A stretch of 9,697 nt of DNA from Acidobacteriota bacterium. GTDB taxonomy: Bacteria; Acidobacteriota; Aminicenantia; Aminicenantales; Saccharicenantaceae. Numbering within the stretch: position 1 is the first letter of the stretch; each line of letters opens with the position of its first letter. Position numbers and translations under genes: made by a program. The notes beneath the pieces are model-generated. The model was not told the origin of the DNA and did no database searches. It worked only from the letters and a program-made list of their open reading frames with translations. The stretch is taken from contig DMVN01000212.1 of assembly GCA_003476685.1 (NCBI GenBank), positions 1-9,697 on the forward strand, read 5' to 3'. Positions 1-6,805 of the stretch are shown piece after piece.

Positions 1-1119
1 GAGGAAATAGGGATTCAGGTAGAAATGAAAATTGAGCTGGGCTTTCGGACCGAAGGATTTTTCTTTCCAGGCCAGTTGAAACAGGTTCTGGTTCTCCCGC
101 GGATACCAGGTAGGACGGGAATCGCTGTTGCTGGCCGGTTTGCCGATATTTATTCCCCGGCCCATTAAAAAACTGGCGCTGATTTCCCTTTTTTCTGAAT
201 ATTTGACCACTTTGCCGAAGAGGCTGGACTGGGTGAAATAGGAAAGGGGAATTTCACCCGACGGGCTGCGGTAATTTCCGGCTTCATCATTCCTCAGGGA
301 GAAATAATAGGCCAAGCCCTGCCTGGCGCCGGAGAAAGCCAGGTTTACCTCCCGTTCTTCATTAACCGTTCCATACTTAAGGTTGCCTTTCACCCGGAAA
401 TGGTCTTCGGCCGTAGGGGTATAAGTCATGAAGTTAATTACTCCACCGATGGCATCCGAGCCGTAATAGACTGAAGAGGGACTGCGCAGAACTTCAATCC
501 TGTCCAGGTCTTCAGGGTTTAAGAAAGAGGCATTGGGACCAGTGCGGCGGTCGCTGGACAGCCGGGCTCCGTCCACCAGCAGCAAAATCCTTCGCCTGGC
601 CAATCCCCGGATGGAGGGTACTATGGAAAAACCTCCCGAACCCAGACTGGCCACACCGGTGGCTTCCTGGACGATGTCGGTGATGTGGGCCGGCAACTTT
701 TCCTCAATCGTCACCGGGCTGACCACGGAGCTGGCTGCTGGTAGCGAAGCCATGGGTTCGGGAAACCTGGTGGCTGTTACCACCACTTCTTCTTTCTGGG
801 GAATAAAGGGGGTCAGAATGAAGCTTACCGTCTCGGGACCGAGCGGCCGGCTGACCAGGAATTCCTGCTCAAAATAATCGGGATGCTGGATGCGCACTTT
901 TAGTCTTTTTTCAGCCGCCGGGAGTTCGAGGCTGAAATACCCCTGGTCATCGCTCAGAGTTGACCCTGCCAGGTTCAACAAGGTTATCCGGGCCCCGCTC
1001 ACCGGGAGTCCGGTTGAGCTTAACACCCGGCCCTTGAGAATATTCTGGGCGATAAGAGGTGAACTCAGGATAATCATGAAAATGACAAGGGTTATTAGAG
1101 CGGACAGTCTGAATCTCAT
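1..1119 (-). CDS. TonB-dependent outer-membrane receptor, N-terminal part (3' end outside window)
   Basis: Reading leftwards from an ATG at 1117-1119, this frame stays open for 373 codons to the window edge. An AAGGAG ribosome binding site (1129-1134) lies 9 nt upstream. Residues 1-25 form a signal peptide (basic start, hydrophobic LITLVIFMIIL core, end at SPLIAQ). Residues 27-95 resemble a carboxypeptidase-regulatory-like beta-sandwich (LKGRVLSSTGLPVSGARITL, then DDQGYFSLELP). A TonB-box-like segment, EEVVVTATR, sits at 110-118. The plug domain spans about 125-235, with PSIRGLARRRILLLVDGAR and RIEVLRSPSSVYYGSDAIGG, both hallmarks of the family. The beta-barrel begins after about 240 and is cut off. 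Such proteins import siderophores, vitamin B12, haem or glycans across the outer membrane using TonB-ExbBD energy. The substrate cannot be read from this part. It is transcribed divergently from the methyltransferase gene. Family assignment is very secure. Confidence 0.95.
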   Translation of the reverse strand, partial: MRFRLSALITLVIFMIILSSPLIAQNILKGRVLSSTGLPVSGARITLLNLAGSTLSDDQGYFSLELPAAEKRLKVRIQHPDYFEQEFLVSRPLGPETVSFILTPFIPQKEEVVVTATRFPEPMASLPAASSVVSPVTIEEKLPAHITDIVQEATGVASLGSGGFSIVPSIRGLARRRILLLVDGARLSSDRRTGPNASFLNPEDLDRIEVLRSPSSVYYGSDAIGGVINFMTYTPTAEDHFRVKGNLKYGTVNEEREVNLAFSGARQGLAYYFSLRNDEAGNYRSPSGEIPLSYFTQSSLFGKVVKYSEKREISASFLMGRGINIGKPASNSDSRPTWYPRENQNLFQLAWKEKSFGPKAQLNFHFYLNPYFL

Positions 1120-1199
1120 CTCGGTCTTCTCCTTTCAGTTAAGCGCAGCTACCTTAATGGCCATATTTGGCCCTGGTTCAGAGTTTCAAAGATTAAAAT

Positions 1200-1227
1200 T
1201 CTATAATATTGACGCTTCACCAGGCAA
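1200..1227 (-). promoter_or_regulatory. Candidate sigma70-like promoter for the TonB receptor gene
   Basis: On the minus strand, TTGCCT (1222-1227) and TATAGA (1200-1205) are separated by 16 bp. An overlapping TATTAT (1203-1208) is a closer -10 match but lies only 13 bp from that -35. Transcription would start near 1193 and give a leader of about 75 nt. The match is partial, and the region is generally AT-rich, so other -10 choices such as TTTAAT at 1192-1197 are possible. Confidence 0.3.
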
Positions 1228-1233
1228 AATCTT

Positions 1234-1249
1234 CCTTGACCCAAGGTCA
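1234..1249. promoter_or_regulatory. Overlapping dyads between divergent promoters, candidate operator
   Basis: Two perfect overlapping palindromes are present: CCTTG-ACC-CAAGG (1234-1246) and TGACC-CAA-GGTCA (1237-1249). They lie between the outward-facing -35 candidates of the receptor gene (1222-1227) and the methyltransferase gene (1250-1255). A regulator dimer bound here could control both directions. I do not recognise a Fur box or any other named operator in it. The operator role is inference from symmetry and position. Confidence 0.4.
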
Positions 1250-1278
1250 TTGACAGGACCTGGTTTCAAAGTTATTTT
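1250..1278 (+). promoter_or_regulatory. Sigma70-like promoter for the methyltransferase gene
   Basis: A perfect consensus -35, TTGACA (1250-1255), is followed at the optimal 17-bp spacing by TATTTT (1273-1278), which matches four of six bases of the -10 consensus. Transcription would start near 1285, leaving a leader of about 23 nt that contains the GAGG ribosome binding site (1299-1302). Confidence 0.55.
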
Positions 1279-1307
1279 AGGATGAAAGAAAACTGAAAGA
1301 GGATGTG

Positions 1308-1976
1308 ATGAAATCAGTCAGAAAATCGCCAGGCCCAATAAGGGAGCAACCTGAAAGCCCTGACCAGGACAGGCTGAAGACCACCAGCCCGATTCTAAGC
1401 CAGCTGGAAAAAAGAAAGCAGGTCTATGCTTCCTTCGGCTATGATATCGAGGGGGAAAGGCGGGCCATAATTGAAGCGGCCCTGCCTCTTTCCGGGAGGA
1501 TTTTAGAAGCCGGGACCGGGAAAGGCCATCTGGCCGCCACCCTGGCTAAGATGGGCTACCAGCTGGTCAGTTTCGACCTGTCGGAAGAACAGCTCCGGGC
1601 TGCCCGGGACAATCTGGAAAACCAGGGTCTGTTGCACCTGGTGGAGCTGAAACGGGAAGACGGCGAGCAACTCAATTTTCCTGACGCCTCTTTCGACGCG
1701 ATTTTTTTGGTGAACGTGGTTCATCACCTGGAGAATCCCCTGGCAGTGCTGTCTGAACTGATCAGGGTTCTCCGGCCCGGGGGCAAACTCGTCATCAGCG
1801 ATTTCAGTCCTGAGGGCCTGGCCATGATGGCCGAGGTCCACCGCCGGGAAGGCAGTGAGCACCAGGTGTCGCCCTTTGGCCTGGACCAGGTCGAAGAATT
1901 CCTGCTGGAAAAAGGTTTTCGGGTAAACCGCTTGAGCAGCCGCTTCCAGATTACCCTGGTGGCTTCCAAACCATAA
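1308..1976 (+). CDS. Class I SAM-dependent methyltransferase (Methyltransf_11-like)
   Basis: A 222-residue protein with the Rossmann-type methyltransferase fold. I start it at ATG 1308 because GAGG (1299-1302) is 5 nt upstream; the GTG at 1305 would leave only 2 nt. Counting from that GTG as residue 1, SAM-binding motif I is ILEAGTGKG (66-74). The acidic residue that normally holds the ribose hydroxyls is D91 in SFDLSEEQL. The DASFDAIFLVNVVHHL segment (127-142) and RVLRPGGKLVISD (154-166) are typical motifs of the methyltransferase-11/UbiE-like group. The first 35 or so residues are polar, probably disordered, and not conserved in the family. No membrane segment or extra domain is visible, so it should be cytosolic. 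The acceptor substrate is unknown: proteins of this type methylate small molecules, quinones or other metabolites. It lies 67 bp upstream of the GH2 gene on the same strand, but nothing links the two functions. Confidence 0.88.
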   Translation: MKSVRKSPGPIREQPESPDQDRLKTTSPILSQLEKRKQVYASFGYDIEGERRAIIEAALPLSGRILEAGTGKGHLAATLAKMGYQLVSFDLSEEQLRAARDNLENQGLLHLVELKREDGEQLNFPDASFDAIFLVNVVHHLENPLAVLSELIRVLRPGGKLVISDFSPEGLAMMAEVHRREGSEHQVSPFGLDQVEEFLLEKGFRVNRLSSRFQITLVASKP

Positions 1977-1996
1977 ATAGGTGATTTGAACTGCCC

Positions 1997-2010
1997 GATT
2001 TTATAAAATC
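1997..2010. promoter_or_regulatory. 14-bp perfect palindrome upstream of the GH2 gene
   Basis: GATTTTATAAAATC is a perfect palindrome in the 67-bp gap between the methyltransferase stop and the GH2 start. It contains TATAAA (2002-2007), which could be a -10 element, but no convincing -35 is correctly spaced upstream. It could be an operator or part of a promoter. AT-rich palindromes of this length also arise by chance. Confidence 0.25.
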
Positions 2011-2043
2011 AAGGTATTATCAACTTTAGTCCTGGAGGACATC

Positions 2044-3975
2044 ATGAACCTGAGACTTAAGAATAGCCAAAACAGCCGGGGTGATCGTCGGACCATCCGG
2101 TTTTTCTTTTTAGCAGGGTCCGTTGTCCTGGTGCTCCTGGTTACGTTGGCTCTGGCCAGAACTTTTTTCGCTCAAGGGACAACCGCAGCTAAACCAGCGT
2201 GGATTAAATCGGCCAGCGGGCCGGACAGCCATCTTTCTTCTTCCTTACCCCGGCCTGAATATCCGCGACCGGACCTCCTTCGCGACAGGTGGCTCAACCT
2301 CAACGGCCAGTGGGATTTTGCCCTGGATTTATCTGATTCGGGCGAAGAGCGGGGCTTGCCCGAGGGCCAGGGTTTTGACCGAAAAATCCTGGTACCGTTT
2401 GCCCCGGAAAGCCCCCTGTCGGGGGTTGGCTTTACCGATTTCATGACCGCGGTCTGGTACAAGAGGGCTTTGATTATCCCGGCCGACTGGAGCGGGCAGC
2501 GAATCATCCTTCGCTTTGAAGCGGCTGATTATCAGACGACCGTCTGGATAAACGGGAAAAAGGTGGGCCAGCACAGCGGGGGGTATACTCCCTTTGCCTT
2601 CGATGTTACCGAATATTGCGATAAGACCGAAAACCTGCTGGTGGTCCGCTGCCGGGATGATGTTCGCAGCAACCTGCAGCCGGCCGGCAAGCAGAGCAAA
2701 CGATATTATTCTTATAGCTGCCTTTACCGCCGGACTACCGGAATCTGGCAGACAGTCTGGCTGGAACCGGTTCCGGCTGTCTTCATCGAAAATTACCGGG
2801 TGGTGTCCGACATAGATAACAGCCAGGTTCTGCTGCAGGTTTTTCTGAGCGACAGCCCGGGAGGGGGAGAGCTCGACCTCACGGTTACTGATGCCGGCCG
2901 GGTGATTTGGCGGGATAGCCGGAAAGCGAGTCGGCTGGTTTCTTTTAACTTCAAGCTCAAAGAACCAAAACTCTGGGAAATCAGGAAACCCTATCTTTAT
3001 GAATTCAGTCTGGAATTAAAACCCCGTGCCTCGGCTCCGCCCGCGGACCGGGTTCAGGGATACTTCGGCTTGCGGAAGATTGAAGCCAGGGGACAAAAAA
3101 TTTATTTTAACAACCGGCCCTGGTTCATGCGGCTGGTGCTGGACCAGGGATTCTATCCCGACGGCATTTACACCGCTCCCTTGGATGAAGCCTTGCGCCG
3201 GGATATTGAACTCAGCCAGGCCGCCGGGTTTGACGGAGCCCGGTTGCACCAGCGGGTGTTCGAGCGGCGGTTCCTTTACTGGGCCGACCGCCTGGGCTAT
3301 GTGGTCTGGGGGGAATTTGCCGATTGGGGACTTGACCTCGGCCGGCCGGAAGCTTTGATCATTTTCCAGCGGGAATGGAAAGAAGTTCTGGAGCGCGATT
3401 TCAACCACCCGGCCCTAATCGGCTGGTGTCCGTTCAACGAGCAGTGGGGGGACAATTACCCCGGGGTGATTGAAAGTATCTATTACCTGACCAGGAGCCT
3501 GGACCCCACCCGCCTGGTAATAGATGCTTCGGGTGGCTACCATCCGGTTAGGCCTGACGTGTTTGATTCCCACAACTACGAGCAGAGGATGGAAAAATTC
3601 AGAGAAGACTACCAGGGCTTGCTGGCCAGTCCGCCCCGGGTCTTTGTGAACGGAGACCCGGCCAGAAATGTTCCTTATTGTGGCCAGCCATATTTCGTCA
3701 GTGAATATGGCGGCATCTGGTGGAACCCGGGACAGCAGGATGAAAAAGCCTGGGGCTACGGTGAAAGGCCAAGTTCGAAAGAGGAATTTCTCCAGCGTTA
3801 TAAAGACCTGACCGAAGCCCTGCTGTTTCATCCAGGGGTTGCCGGCTTCTGTTATACCCAGCTTTACGACATCGAGCAGGAAGTCAACGGCCTTTACACT
3901 TTTGACCGTCAGCCAAAGTTTGACCCGGCTTATTTCTTCCGGGTCAATCAGCAGAAAGCGGCCATAGAGAAATAA
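2044..3975 (+). CDS. Glycoside hydrolase family 2 enzyme, exported or membrane-anchored
   Basis: A 643-residue retaining glycosidase of the beta-galactosidase/beta-glucuronidase superfamily. GGAGG (2034-2038), 5 nt upstream, fixes the ATG. Residues 18-43 are a basic-then-hydrophobic segment, either a signal peptide or an N-terminal anchor, placing the enzyme in the periplasm or at the membrane. The jelly-roll sugar-binding domain covers about 68-240 (LNLNGQWDF; TTVWINGKKVGQHSGGYTPF; RRTTGIWQTVWLEP). An immunoglobulin-like domain spans about 245-345, and the TIM barrel runs from 350 to the end. The predicted acid/base is E466 in WCPFNEQWG and the nucleophile is E554 in VSEYGG, so both catalytic residues are present. 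The barrel entry, RLVLDQGFYPDGIY (363-376), belongs to a less-studied GH2 group, not to LacZ or GUS, so I leave the substrate open. At 643 residues it lacks the C-terminal domains of LacZ. Confidence 0.9.
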   Translation: MNLRLKNSQNSRGDRRTIRFFFLAGSVVLVLLVTLALARTFFAQGTTAAKPAWIKSASGPDSHLSSSLPRPEYPRPDLLRDRWLNLNGQWDFALDLSDSGEERGLPEGQGFDRKILVPFAPESPLSGVGFTDFMTAVWYKRALIIPADWSGQRIILRFEAADYQTTVWINGKKVGQHSGGYTPFAFDVTEYCDKTENLLVVRCRDDVRSNLQPAGKQSKRYYSYSCLYRRTTGIWQTVWLEPVPAVFIENYRVVSDIDNSQVLLQVFLSDSPGGGELDLTVTDAGRVIWRDSRKASRLVSFNFKLKEPKLWEIRKPYLYEFSLELKPRASAPPADRVQGYFGLRKIEARGQKIYFNNRPWFMRLVLDQGFYPDGIYTAPLDEALRRDIELSQAAGFDGARLHQRVFERRFLYWADRLGYVVWGEFADWGLDLGRPEALIIFQREWKEVLERDFNHPALIGWCPFNEQWGDNYPGVIESIYYLTRSLDPTRLVIDASGGYHPVRPDVFDSHNYEQRMEKFREDYQGLLASPPRVFVNGDPARNVPYCGQPYFVSEYGGIWWNPGQQDEKAWGYGERPSSKEEFLQRYKDLTEALLFHPGVAGFCYTQLYDIEQEVNGLYTFDRQPKFDPAYFFRVNQQKAAIEK

Positions 3976-4026
3976 GACCCTGACCTCTTAGCCTCCGCTA
4001 ACACTGAGCCGATAAATTTAATAAGA

Positions 4027-4046
4027 CCACCGTTTTTCGTCGGTGG
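4027..4046 (-). terminator. Candidate terminator for the kinase gene
   Basis: CCACCG (4027-4032) pairs with CGGTGG (4041-4046) around an 8-nt loop. Read leftwards, in the kinase direction, the hairpin is followed by TCTTATTAAATTT, an imperfect U-rich tail. It lies 138 nt past the kinase stop codon. In the plus direction no U tract follows, so I assign it to the minus strand. Confidence 0.35.
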
Positions 4047-4091
4047 CGTTAACCGGGTTAAGAGATAGCTTCTGGAGAGATAAGGTTTTTT

Positions 4092-4127
4092 AGCCAGCTT
4101 ATAAAAATTTATGACTGCCGGCTTTTT
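4092..4127 (+). terminator. Candidate rho-independent terminator for the GH2 gene
   Basis: AGCCAGC (4092-4098) pairs with GCCGGCT (4117-4123) with one A-C mismatch. The AT-rich loop can itself fold (ATAAA with TTTAT). The stem is followed by a T run at 4123-4127 and another TTTT at 4132-4135. It lies 117 bp past the GH2 stop codon. The T run on the plus side only sets the direction. Confidence 0.45.
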
Positions 4128-4184
4128 AATGTTTTCCCGGAATTGACAGTATCTTATCGAAGGCAGGCTGTCGGAGTTTTGAAG

Positions 4185-6380
4185 TTACTGGGTCCGCCAC
4201 TTCAGAGACTGGAAACGCGGGTCATCCCGCAATGAATCCAGGTCCGGGTCCTTTTCCACCCAGTCCCGGTGGGCAAAACCGGCCTGAACGGCCGCTTCCA
4301 GGCTCTGGATGGCCCTGGTTTTTTCTCCTTCCAGGGCAAAAAGGCAGGCCACATTATACTGGATGCCGGCATCGTTGGGGTCAATGGCTATGGCCCTCTC
4401 GGCCCATTCCAGACCGCTGCGACGGTCGCCCAGCCGGCAGAAGCTGACTGCTCCCATGGTATAAGCCCGGGCATCGTCCGGATGGAGTTGAACTCGTTTT
4501 TCCACCGCTCTCAGGGCCAGGTGGTAAGCGGCCAGGGCGGCTTCGTTGTGCCCCAGGGCAGTATGGGTTTGGGCGGCAAAGTAACAGGCTTCGTGATTTT
4601 CCCGGCCCCGGCAGGCTCTTTCGAACAACCTGGCGGCCTGTTCCAGCTCGCCTTTCTGGAAGCAGGCCCGACCATAAAGGTAGGGAGTTTCGTCTTGCTC
4701 CGGGTCCAGGCGCATGGCCGTTTCAAACTCCACCCGGGCTTCATCAAACCTGTCCATGAGCCACATGGTTAAGCCCCGGGCAGCGTGAGCCTGCGGCAGT
4801 TCCGGGTCCAGTTCCAGGGCTCGGAGGCTGGTCCGGTCGGCTTCTTCCAGGTGGATGTCCTTGGCCTCTCCGTAAAAGTGAAAGAGCATGGCCGAACACT
4901 GGGCAATCCCGGCGTAAGCCAGGGCATACTGAGGGTCAATGTCTGTGGCCCGGGTGAACATCTGGCGGGCAAACTGAAAGCTCTGGCGGCGCCCCTGGTG
5001 GTAGAACTGGCGGCCACGAAGGTAATAATCGTAAGCCTGAGTATCGGTGGTAGAAGTCCTGCTCAAGGACTGAATTTCATTCTCGCTCAGAATCAACTGC
5101 AGCGAACGGACAATATTCTGAGAAATTTCGTCCTGAATGGCAAAGACATCCTGGAAATCCCGGTCGTAACGTTCGGACCAGAGGTGGTAACCGGTGGCTA
5201 CGTCCACCAGCTGGACGAAAATCCTCAGGCGGTCGGAGGCTTGCCGGACGCTGCCTTCGAGCAGGGTATCAACGTGCAGCTTGCGGCCGATTTCTCTGGC
5301 ATCATCGCTGCTGTTCTTGAAACTCAGGGTGGAGGTGCGGGCGGCTACCCTGAGCCCCTTGATCCTGGCCAGAGCATTGATGATTTCCTCGGACATACCG
5401 TCGCAGAAGTACTCCTGTTGGCGCTCGCCGCTCAAATTGGCGAAGGGCAGAACCGCAATCGACCAGAGGAAGTCTTTTTGCCGGCCGCGGTATTGCACCC
5501 GCCCGGACATGATAGCTTCCAGAATATAGCGCAGGTCTACCCTTAAATCTTCGGCGTTCTGGTAGCGCAGGTTGCTGTTCTTGTTCAAAAGACGCGAAAC
5601 GATCCGTTCCAGCTCCAGCGGAATATTGGATGAGTATTCTGACATCGGCAGGGGTTCTTTTTCCAGGATAGCTTTGAAGATATCCCGGGTTTCTGTACCG
5701 GAAAAGGGCATTTTGCCGGTAAAGATCCGGTACAGGACCACTCCCAGTGAAAACAGGTCTGACCGGGCATCGGTCGGCCTTCCCTGGATCTGTTCCGGAG
5801 ACATATAGGGAACGGTACCCACGATCAGGCCAACCTGGGCCGGTTTGTCTCTGGTCAGGATGGCGGCCAGTCCAAAGTCGACAATCTTGGCCCTTCCCCG
5901 GCTGGTGACCATGATGTTAGAAGGCTTGAGGTCGCGGTGGACTATTCCCCGGTTATGGGCTTCGGCCAGTCCGTCGCTGATCTGGATGGCCAGTTCCAGG
6001 GCCTCTTCCACCGGCAGGCGGCGGTTCTTGATATAAGCATCGAGAGTTCCGCCTTCCACATATTCCATGATGATGAAAGGCAGGCCGCGGTGCTCGTCCA
6101 CTCCATAAATGGTCACTATATGAGGATGGTTGAGCTGGGCGACGGTCTGGGCTTCTTCCCGAAACCGCTGTCTCCAGTCCTGGTTGTGGCTGAGGTCTCC
6201 GGCCAGAAATTTCAGGACGACTTTTCGGTCAAGGTCCCGGTCGCTGGCTAGGTAGACGGCAGAAAAGGCTCCCAGACCCAGAACTTCATCGATAACATAG
6301 CGGCCGATTTCAGTTCCGGCCGGCCATAATTCGAAGGTCAGAGTCCTCTCTTTATCATCCCCGGCATCGTCTTTGATCAC
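4185..6380 (-). CDS. Serine/threonine protein kinase with TolB-like domain and TPR tail
   Basis: A 731-residue Hanks-type kinase fusion. The kinase domain is about 28-290: P-loop GLGAFSAVY (35-43, with Ser where a third Gly is usual), ATP lysine K57 in VVLK, helix-C glutamate E76, catalytic HRDLKPSN (148-155, D150), DFG (168-170) and activation-end GTVPYMSPEQ (188-197). All catalytic residues are present, so it should be active on Ser/Thr. Residues about 306-420 resemble the TolB/FlgO-like module found in CadC/adenylate-cyclase-type regulators (SIAVLPFANLSGERQQEYF; LLEGSVRQASDRLRIFVQLV; FAIQDEIS). From about 447 to 715 there are roughly six or seven TPR units, for example 522-559 and 636-669, ending in the common DPDLDSLRDDPRFQSL motif. 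No transmembrane helix is visible, so it is probably cytosolic. TPRs usually bind partner proteins. The target is unknown. The start is GTG at 6378-6380, with no Shine-Dalgarno sequence; there is no in-frame ATG before the kinase domain. Confidence 0.93.
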   Translation of the reverse strand: MIKDDAGDDKERTLTFELWPAGTEIGRYVIDEVLGLGAFSAVYLASDRDLDRKVVLKFLAGDLSHNQDWRQRFREEAQTVAQLNHPHIVTIYGVDEHRGLPFIIMEYVEGGTLDAYIKNRRLPVEEALELAIQISDGLAEAHNRGIVHRDLKPSNIMVTSRGRAKIVDFGLAAILTRDKPAQVGLIVGTVPYMSPEQIQGRPTDARSDLFSLGVVLYRIFTGKMPFSGTETRDIFKAILEKEPLPMSEYSSNIPLELERIVSRLLNKNSNLRYQNAEDLRVDLRYILEAIMSGRVQYRGRQKDFLWSIAVLPFANLSGERQQEYFCDGMSEEIINALARIKGLRVAARTSTLSFKNSSDDAREIGRKLHVDTLLEGSVRQASDRLRIFVQLVDVATGYHLWSERYDRDFQDVFAIQDEISQNIVRSLQLILSENEIQSLSRTSTTDTQAYDYYLRGRQFYHQGRRQSFQFARQMFTRATDIDPQYALAYAGIAQCSAMLFHFYGEAKDIHLEEADRTSLRALELDPELPQAHAARGLTMWLMDRFDEARVEFETAMRLDPEQDETPYLYGRACFQKGELEQAARLFERACRGRENHEACYFAAQTHTALGHNEAALAAYHLALRAVEKRVQLHPDDARAYTMGAVSFCRLGDRRSGLEWAERAIAIDPNDAGIQYNVACLFALEGEKTRAIQSLEAAVQAGFAHRDWVEKDPDLDSLRDDPRFQSLKWRTQ

Positions 6381-6386
6381 CTGTTA

Positions 6387-6415
6387 ATACTATAGGTAAT
6401 GGCTGTTAATGTCAA
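6387..6415 (-). promoter_or_regulatory. Sigma70-like promoter placed for a leaderless kinase mRNA
   Basis: On the minus strand a perfect TTGACA (6410-6415) is followed after 17 bp by TAGTAT (6387-6392). An overlapping TATAGT (6389-6394, five of six consensus bases) sits at a 15-bp spacing. Seven nucleotides past TAGTAT is position 6380, the G of the GTG start codon. The mRNA would therefore begin at, or within 2 nt of, the start codon, in agreement with the missing ribosome binding site. Confidence 0.5.
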
Positions 6416-6741
6416 AGAAACTATCATTTTAAGGGATCATGGTCCGAGTGGCCTAAACTTAAACAAGGGGACAGGGAACGCCGGCAATCTGAGCGCCTGG
6501 AAATAATTTTCACAATATCAGGCCAACCGGGTCAGCCGGTCAGATTTCCGCCGCGCCTGCCCTCGACCTGCGATTGCCGGGAAGAGGCCACCCGGGCCCC
6601 AGGCCAAAGCAGGATGAAATAAACAAGTCAATCAGGATAGCCATTGTCATCAGTTAAAACTCTGGATGGCTGGCCTGTCAGGGATAAGTTAAGAAAATTG
6701 GGTCAAGGGCCAGTCCCGGCCGAACCCGGGGCAGGAGGCAG
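6416..6741. other. Non-coding part of the divergent gap between kinase and FmdB genes
   Basis: I see no supportable gene here. A plus-strand reading frame runs in from about 6644 to the FmdB gene, but its upstream 54 codons have no ribosome binding site at their start and encode a proline- and glycine-rich stretch unlike any family I know. The real start is ATG 6806. The main content is the nested inverted-repeat element at 6481-6580. A short direct repeat, AGGCCA, occurs at 6585-6590 and 6601-6606, on either side of a CCCGGG core. Confidence 0.6.
6481..6580. repeat. Nested inverted-repeat element, possible structured RNA
   Basis: The outer arms CCGGCAATC (6481-6489) and GATTGCCGG (6572-6580) are perfectly complementary over 9 bp. 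Inside them GCGC (6493-6496) pairs with GCGC (6553-6556), and GGAAAT (6499-6504) pairs with ATTTCC (6544-6549), separated by a 2x3 internal loop. Innermost is the hairpin ACCGG-GTCAG-CCGGT (6526-6540). All helices are mutually compatible and give 24 base pairs in one elongated fold of about 100 nt. No U tract follows on either strand, so it is not a simple terminator. It could be a small RNA, part of a leader, or a palindromic mobile element. I do not recognise a known class. Confidence 0.4.
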
Positions 6742-6770
6742 TTGCTCCCGTCCGGTTTTTTCTGTAAATT
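6742..6770 (+). promoter_or_regulatory. Candidate promoter for the FmdB-rmuC pair
   Basis: TTGCTC (6742-6747) and TAAATT (6765-6770) are 17 bp apart, and a TG immediately before the -10 gives an extended -10 character. The predicted start of transcription is near 6777, about 29 nt before the FmdB ATG. Each hexamer matches the consensus only partly. Confidence 0.35.
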
Positions 6771-6805
6771 ATGCTGGAAGCATTAAGAAAGGGAGGAGAG
6801 AGGCT

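Noticed and set aside
533..1285. Plus-strand reading frames of 114 and 131 codons opposite the TonB receptor gene and its upstream region
   Set aside because: The minus strand here reads as a clear TonB-dependent receptor with signal peptide, plug motifs and ribosome binding site. The plus-strand frames have no family resemblance and are antisense shadows.
1..3975. Receptor, methyltransferase and GH2 as a glycan-utilisation locus
   Set aside because: There is no SusD-like partner, sugar regulator or second glycosidase. The receptor is divergently transcribed and not recognisably SusC-like from the part seen. The grouping is not supported.
4785..5546. Plus-strand frame of 253 codons inside the kinase gene
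   Set aside because: It lies opposite the TPR and TolB-like coding sequence, has no recognisable domain, and owes its length to the composition of the real gene.
6441..6470. tRNA-like fragment resembling a Leu/Ser D-arm (GGTCCGAGTGGCC)
   Set aside because: No acceptor stem, anticodon arm or T-arm with GGTTCGA is present at the right distances, so it is a chance match.
6644..6805. N-terminal extension of the FmdB protein from an alternative start near 6644
   Set aside because: The conserved MPIYEFRC start at 6806 has a strong ribosome binding site. The extension is not conserved-looking and overlaps a candidate promoter.
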